A program made the position numbers and the translations under genes. From positions 12,960,556-13,024,555 of the forward strand of contig OX940868.1 in the NCBI GenBank assembly GCA_954871525.1: DNA of 64,000 nucleotides, written 5' to 3'. Positions 60,431 to 64,000 of this stretch are shown here, piece after piece. Under the pieces are notes generated by a model, which ran no database searches, was not told where the DNA came from, and saw only the letters and a program-made list of their open reading frames with translations. Position 1 is the stretch's first letter. Each line of letters begins with the position of its first letter. This DNA comes from Parietaria judaica (taxonomy: Eukaryota > Streptophyta > Magnoliopsida > Rosales > Urticaceae).

Positions 60431-63400
60431 CTAAATCTGCTCTTCCACAGGATCCAAGTCGTTGTTCTTGAGTGAAATGTTGAGGAACATATCCTTGAGC
60501 TTTGGGGATTGGACCATGGCGTCCAAAACCTTGTCCTCCACAACCTCGCGAGGGCTTTTCCGTCCTTCTGTGTCGGAGCTCGGCGCAAAGACGAGGTTGG
60601 ACATCCTGTCCTTCTCAGCCTTACGACTGCACTTCTTCTCCTCCCTTGTACCGGAGGCGATGAGATGGTAAATGTAGACGGGTTTTTTCTGCCCGAGCCT
60701 GTACGCTCGCCGCGTTGCTTGCCTCTCCACCGAGGGGTTCCAAACCACGTCCAACAGGACGACGCGCGACGCTCCGACGAGGTTGATCCCTTCTCCCCCA
60801 GCTTTGGTCGACACGAGCAACACGCGTGCCTCGCTCTTCGTGTCGTTTAAGCTGTTGATCGCCGACTGACGCTCTTCCATATGGCGATTCCCGTCTATGT
60901 AGAGAATCTCCTTGTTCTCACTCCAGCCAAATTCAGATTTGAGATGCTCTGTGGCCAAGGAAAGTGGTTGGAGATACTGGCTGAAGACGAGGACTCGCTC
61001 GTTAATAGCGGTGCATAGATGGATAAGGTTGACCAGAAACCACGTTTTCACGCCGTAAGACGGCTTTGACCGGAAGGACTTCAGGTCAACGTCGACGATG
61101 GTATGGCTCATTGGAGGCATGGCTTTGAGCGAGTCAGGTATTAGAGAGGGGTGTACGGAGACCAATGCGACTGCAGATTCAAGCTGAAGAGATTCCATCT
61201 TCGTCGTACTGATTTCCCGAAGAAGTGTCCGTTGTAACTCGAAAGGTTCGAGTACAACTATGGACTCCCTGAGCCCCGGGAGACTCTCCTCGAGCACGTG
61301 ACCGCGGTGGATGTGCACTATCGGGTCGATGTGTTTTTTTATAGCCTTGAGGAGCTTGGCCTCGGCGCTCGAACCAGCCTCGTTGTTCAAGGTTTTGGTC
61401 AGCGTGACCCACTCCTTGCGCGCCTTGACTTGGCTCTCGTGCCTCCCCTTGCGGTGCCCCTCCTCAGCAAAGGTCTCTGCGAATTTGGGATTGATGACCT
61501 GCATTGTGTTGTAGAGCTCGGTGAAGTTGTTTTGGAAGGGCGTTCCTGAGAGGATGATCCGCTTCCGGGTCTTGACGCGGGACAAAGCCTTCCATATAAG
61601 GCTGTTCTCGTTGCGCGGAATGTGGCCCTCGTCGAGGATGAGCAAGCCGGGGTCATTGAGGAGGATGCGCTTTATCTTCTGGCCCATCTCATCTTTCTGC
61701 ATCCGCACCATAGTCTCGAACGTCGAGTAGTTTACACCCAGCACGCTTCCTCCCTTCTTCCACGAGAACAGCTTCACCACCCGGACTGCACCGGCGTCCC
61801 GCATCGCCTGTCCCCGCCTGAGCATAGTGATTGCCTGCATATCTTCTTTCCCAGACAACTCTTTGCTGTTGAGGTTGTGGAAGGGCACATCGAAGTTCCA
61901 TTTCCGGAACTCGTCCTCCCAGGTGAGGAGCACGCTCTTGGGTGCGATGATGACAGGGAGGCAGGTGGGGTTGACTTCCATGTAGGACTGGAGGAAGCTA
62001 ATCGCAAGGCGGGATTTTCCGGTTCCAGGAGCATGCGACACGATGCAGCCCTTCCCCTTGAAGTTCTCCACGGTCTCCCTTTTCACGCACTTGATACCGC
62101 CCGCAATGTGCTTCCAGATGAACTCGAAGCCATCTCTCTGGTGCTGGTACATGCCCTCTCGCACGCCAGGGATCAAGTCCCACGCAGTGTTTGGGCAGGC
62201 CCGGAGCACCGCGTAGGACAGAGGTTCGCACTCAGCGAATTGTTGGCCGAGCGCGTCGACAGACAGTTTGTCTCCGTCTCTTCTGTAGCCTCTGAAGTCA
62301 GCTTGCTCTGATCGTTTCATAACCTGTAAAATAAAAGTCAAATGTCTTGATTGAAAGGTTATGATTTTTGGGATTTCCATTTTTTATTCAGTAATGGAAA
62401 AAAGCACATCTTACACCCTTAATCAGCTAATAAAGTAATAGCAATCTCTGCTAATAAAGTATGCAAACTTTGACTACAATACGTAATTACATATAGCTGC
62501 TACAAAAGGTAACGTGATTACTGGCCTCAAAGGATTTAAATTAACAAAAAATTTGTTTCAAGCCATTCAAATATGCACATAATGACTATGTTTATCCCTC
62601 TAAGTAACCCTGTTAAATTGTTAAATTATATTCAATGATCAACCGCAAATAATGATGAAGAAGACTGTATTGTATTTAATCAAACATGAACTTCTATTGA
62701 GAAGCACGATAAGACACCAGCGAACAAGCTAAACACTATTGTAGAGAGTACAAATCTGAAGGTTTGAAAAGAGCTTCAAAATGAGAGCCTTAAGTTGTTA
62801 TTAAACAGCGATGAAAATGAACGCGGAAAACGGAAAGGAAATAAGCGACTTCACTTACAAGTTCCGACATAACATCTTTGCTTTTATAAAATACTTCTCT
62901 GCAGTTTTGGCAAATAGATCCGAATTCTTCATCGATAATAGGCGAACCGGGACTATGTATCCCCTTCAGACAAAGCATGTCCTGGTCGACCTCGGGCTCG
63001 CTTGCGCGTTCCTCCTGAAGATCAAAGATCAAAAGCATGTTAGTTACTATTTGAGTGATCAAACATAAGGTCTGAATGCTTAAAATCACATCACCTTGTC
63101 AAATGTTGAAGAACCGAGCTTTTCGAATTCCATGTACATTCCACATTCGGCCCATATTATATTGAGTTCATTTTCGATCTCCGATTTCTCCGACAGATCT
63201 TCCTCTTTATCAGTAAATTTGAATTTCCAATTATCAATAATAACCTTCTCTTTTGCTCCTGAATTGAGCCCTTCAACGCCCCCTTTCCTGTTAACGTTCA
63301 TCAACTCCAGAAGATTTTGAACAATTTTGAACGAATTTTTTTGTTTCTTTGTTTTCTTCTCCCCGGGCATCTTCTGGGAAGAAACAGGCCGACCAGCGAT

Positions 63401-64000
63401 CTTTAGCTTCCCCATTTTTTTATTCGTTCTGCCACGATTAACGCGCACCGGAGCTTTGTTCTCGATCTTGTCCGATTCGATTTCGCTCATCGAAGAGCTC
63501 GAATACATCTTCTCTCCCTCTTTCTCATCTGAATCGCTTTCGCTCGTCGAAGAGCTCGAATGCATTTTCTCTTCCTCTTTCCCCATGTGCTTCTCGTTAG
63601 ACGTCTCAGTATACTCACTATCGCTGTCGCTGCCACGATTCGAACGCAACGGAGTTTTTCTCTCGAGCTCGTCCCGTTCACTTCCACTTGAGCTGGATAA
63701 TAAGTACGCACGATTCCTGTCTCGCTCTTTCTCTGTTTGCTTGTTGTTAGAGTTCTCTGGAAAATCTCTATCATCTTCGATCTCTGAAGAAACCATTTTC
63801 CTTTTCCCTGCCCGTACCTCGGTCTTCTTGTCTTGGATCCCGCTCTTCTTCTTTGGCTTCTTCTTCTGCTCTTCCTCGTCTGAATCTTCCCACCATTTTA
63901 ATTCTCTTTTCCTCTTTTTGCTCTTCTTCCGCTTCTCTTCTTCCTTGTCGGACCGTTCTCTTTCACCACAAGAAAGCACGTCTTCGACCTTGATCTCGCA
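60431..64000 (-). CDS. SNF2 domain-containing CLASSY-type chromatin remodeler (CLSY3/4-like), 5' partial
   Basis: CLASSY proteins help recruit RNA polymerase IV to loci silenced by RNA-directed DNA methylation. Coding exons on the minus strand are 64000-63095 (open at the window edge), 63014-62859 and 62323-60431, joining in frame. The N-terminal part is Lys/Glu/Ser-rich and disordered, with repeated SSSS(T/M)SE blocks. A middle segment with CLKGIHSPG and GSICQNCREVF, a small Cys motif, follows. The last exon contains the helicase core: the nucleotide loop SHAPGTGKSRLAI, IIAPKSVLLTWEDEF, the box LLILDEGHIPRN, LSGTPFQNN, then LVFSQYLQPL, STKAGGEGINLVGA and ERQATRRAYRLGQKK. DEGH.PRN and the insertion pattern are typical of the CLSY/DRD1 branch rather than of ISWI or SWI/SNF ATPases. 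The catalytic motifs look intact. The choice between CLSY3 and CLSY4 cannot be made here. Confidence 0.93.

Overview
The window is nuclear DNA of a flowering plant, most likely a woody eudicot. Evidence: intron-containing genes with GT-AG junctions, a chloroplast-targeted enzyme, a TIR-type resistance gene, and abundant plant transposons (Ty3/gypsy Tat-like elements, solo LTRs, Mutator-like fold-back elements, hAT and Harbinger-type MITEs, a SINE). The species cannot be named from sequence alone. Splice junctions were placed by eye and checked for frame continuity; treat them as good to a few bases.

Layout. 1-1,125: intergenic with a Harbinger/Tourist-like MITE. 1,126-10,610: two Tat-like Ty3/gypsy retrotransposons in opposite orientation that appear fused by deletion, each with an antisense spliced accessory ORF. 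11,189-11,695: small conserved membrane protein of unknown function (minus). 11,821-13,746: Mutator-like fold-back element. 13,756-17,638: AT-rich, gene-free, degenerate tandem repeats. 18,102-22,208: chloroplast acetyl-CoA carboxylase alpha-carboxyltransferase (accA/CAC3, minus, ten coding exons), with a tandemly duplicated promoter region upstream. 25,099-25,793: solo LTR just upstream of DEX1 (26,087-33,171, plus, thirteen coding exons). 34,767-36,480: probable large solo LTR. 37,575-38,840: SINE split by a hAT element. 42,303-44,231: OCTOPUS-type protein (plus, single exon). 44,232-51,104: transposon debris, a possible organelle-derived insert, a TIR element and a solo LTR. 51,105-54,423: complete TIR-NBS-LRR gene (minus, five exons) with a W-box-like cluster upstream. 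54,424-60,430: Mutator-like and hAT elements. 60,431-64,000: CLASSY-type SNF2 remodeler (minus), its 5' end beyond the window.

The host genes do not form an operon and act in unrelated processes: fatty-acid synthesis (accA), pollen-wall formation (DEX1), phloem differentiation (OPS), immunity (TNL) and RNA-directed DNA methylation (CLSY). From memory of Arabidopsis, OPS and DEX1 are close neighbours on chromosome 3, and CAC3 lies near an OPS paralogue on chromosome 2. This window may therefore show the ancestral order before fractionation. The most unusual points are a 26-nt exact copy of the DEX1 start-codon region inside the neighbouring solo LTR, the fused retrotransposons with opposing antisense ORFs, and the duplicated accA upstream region.
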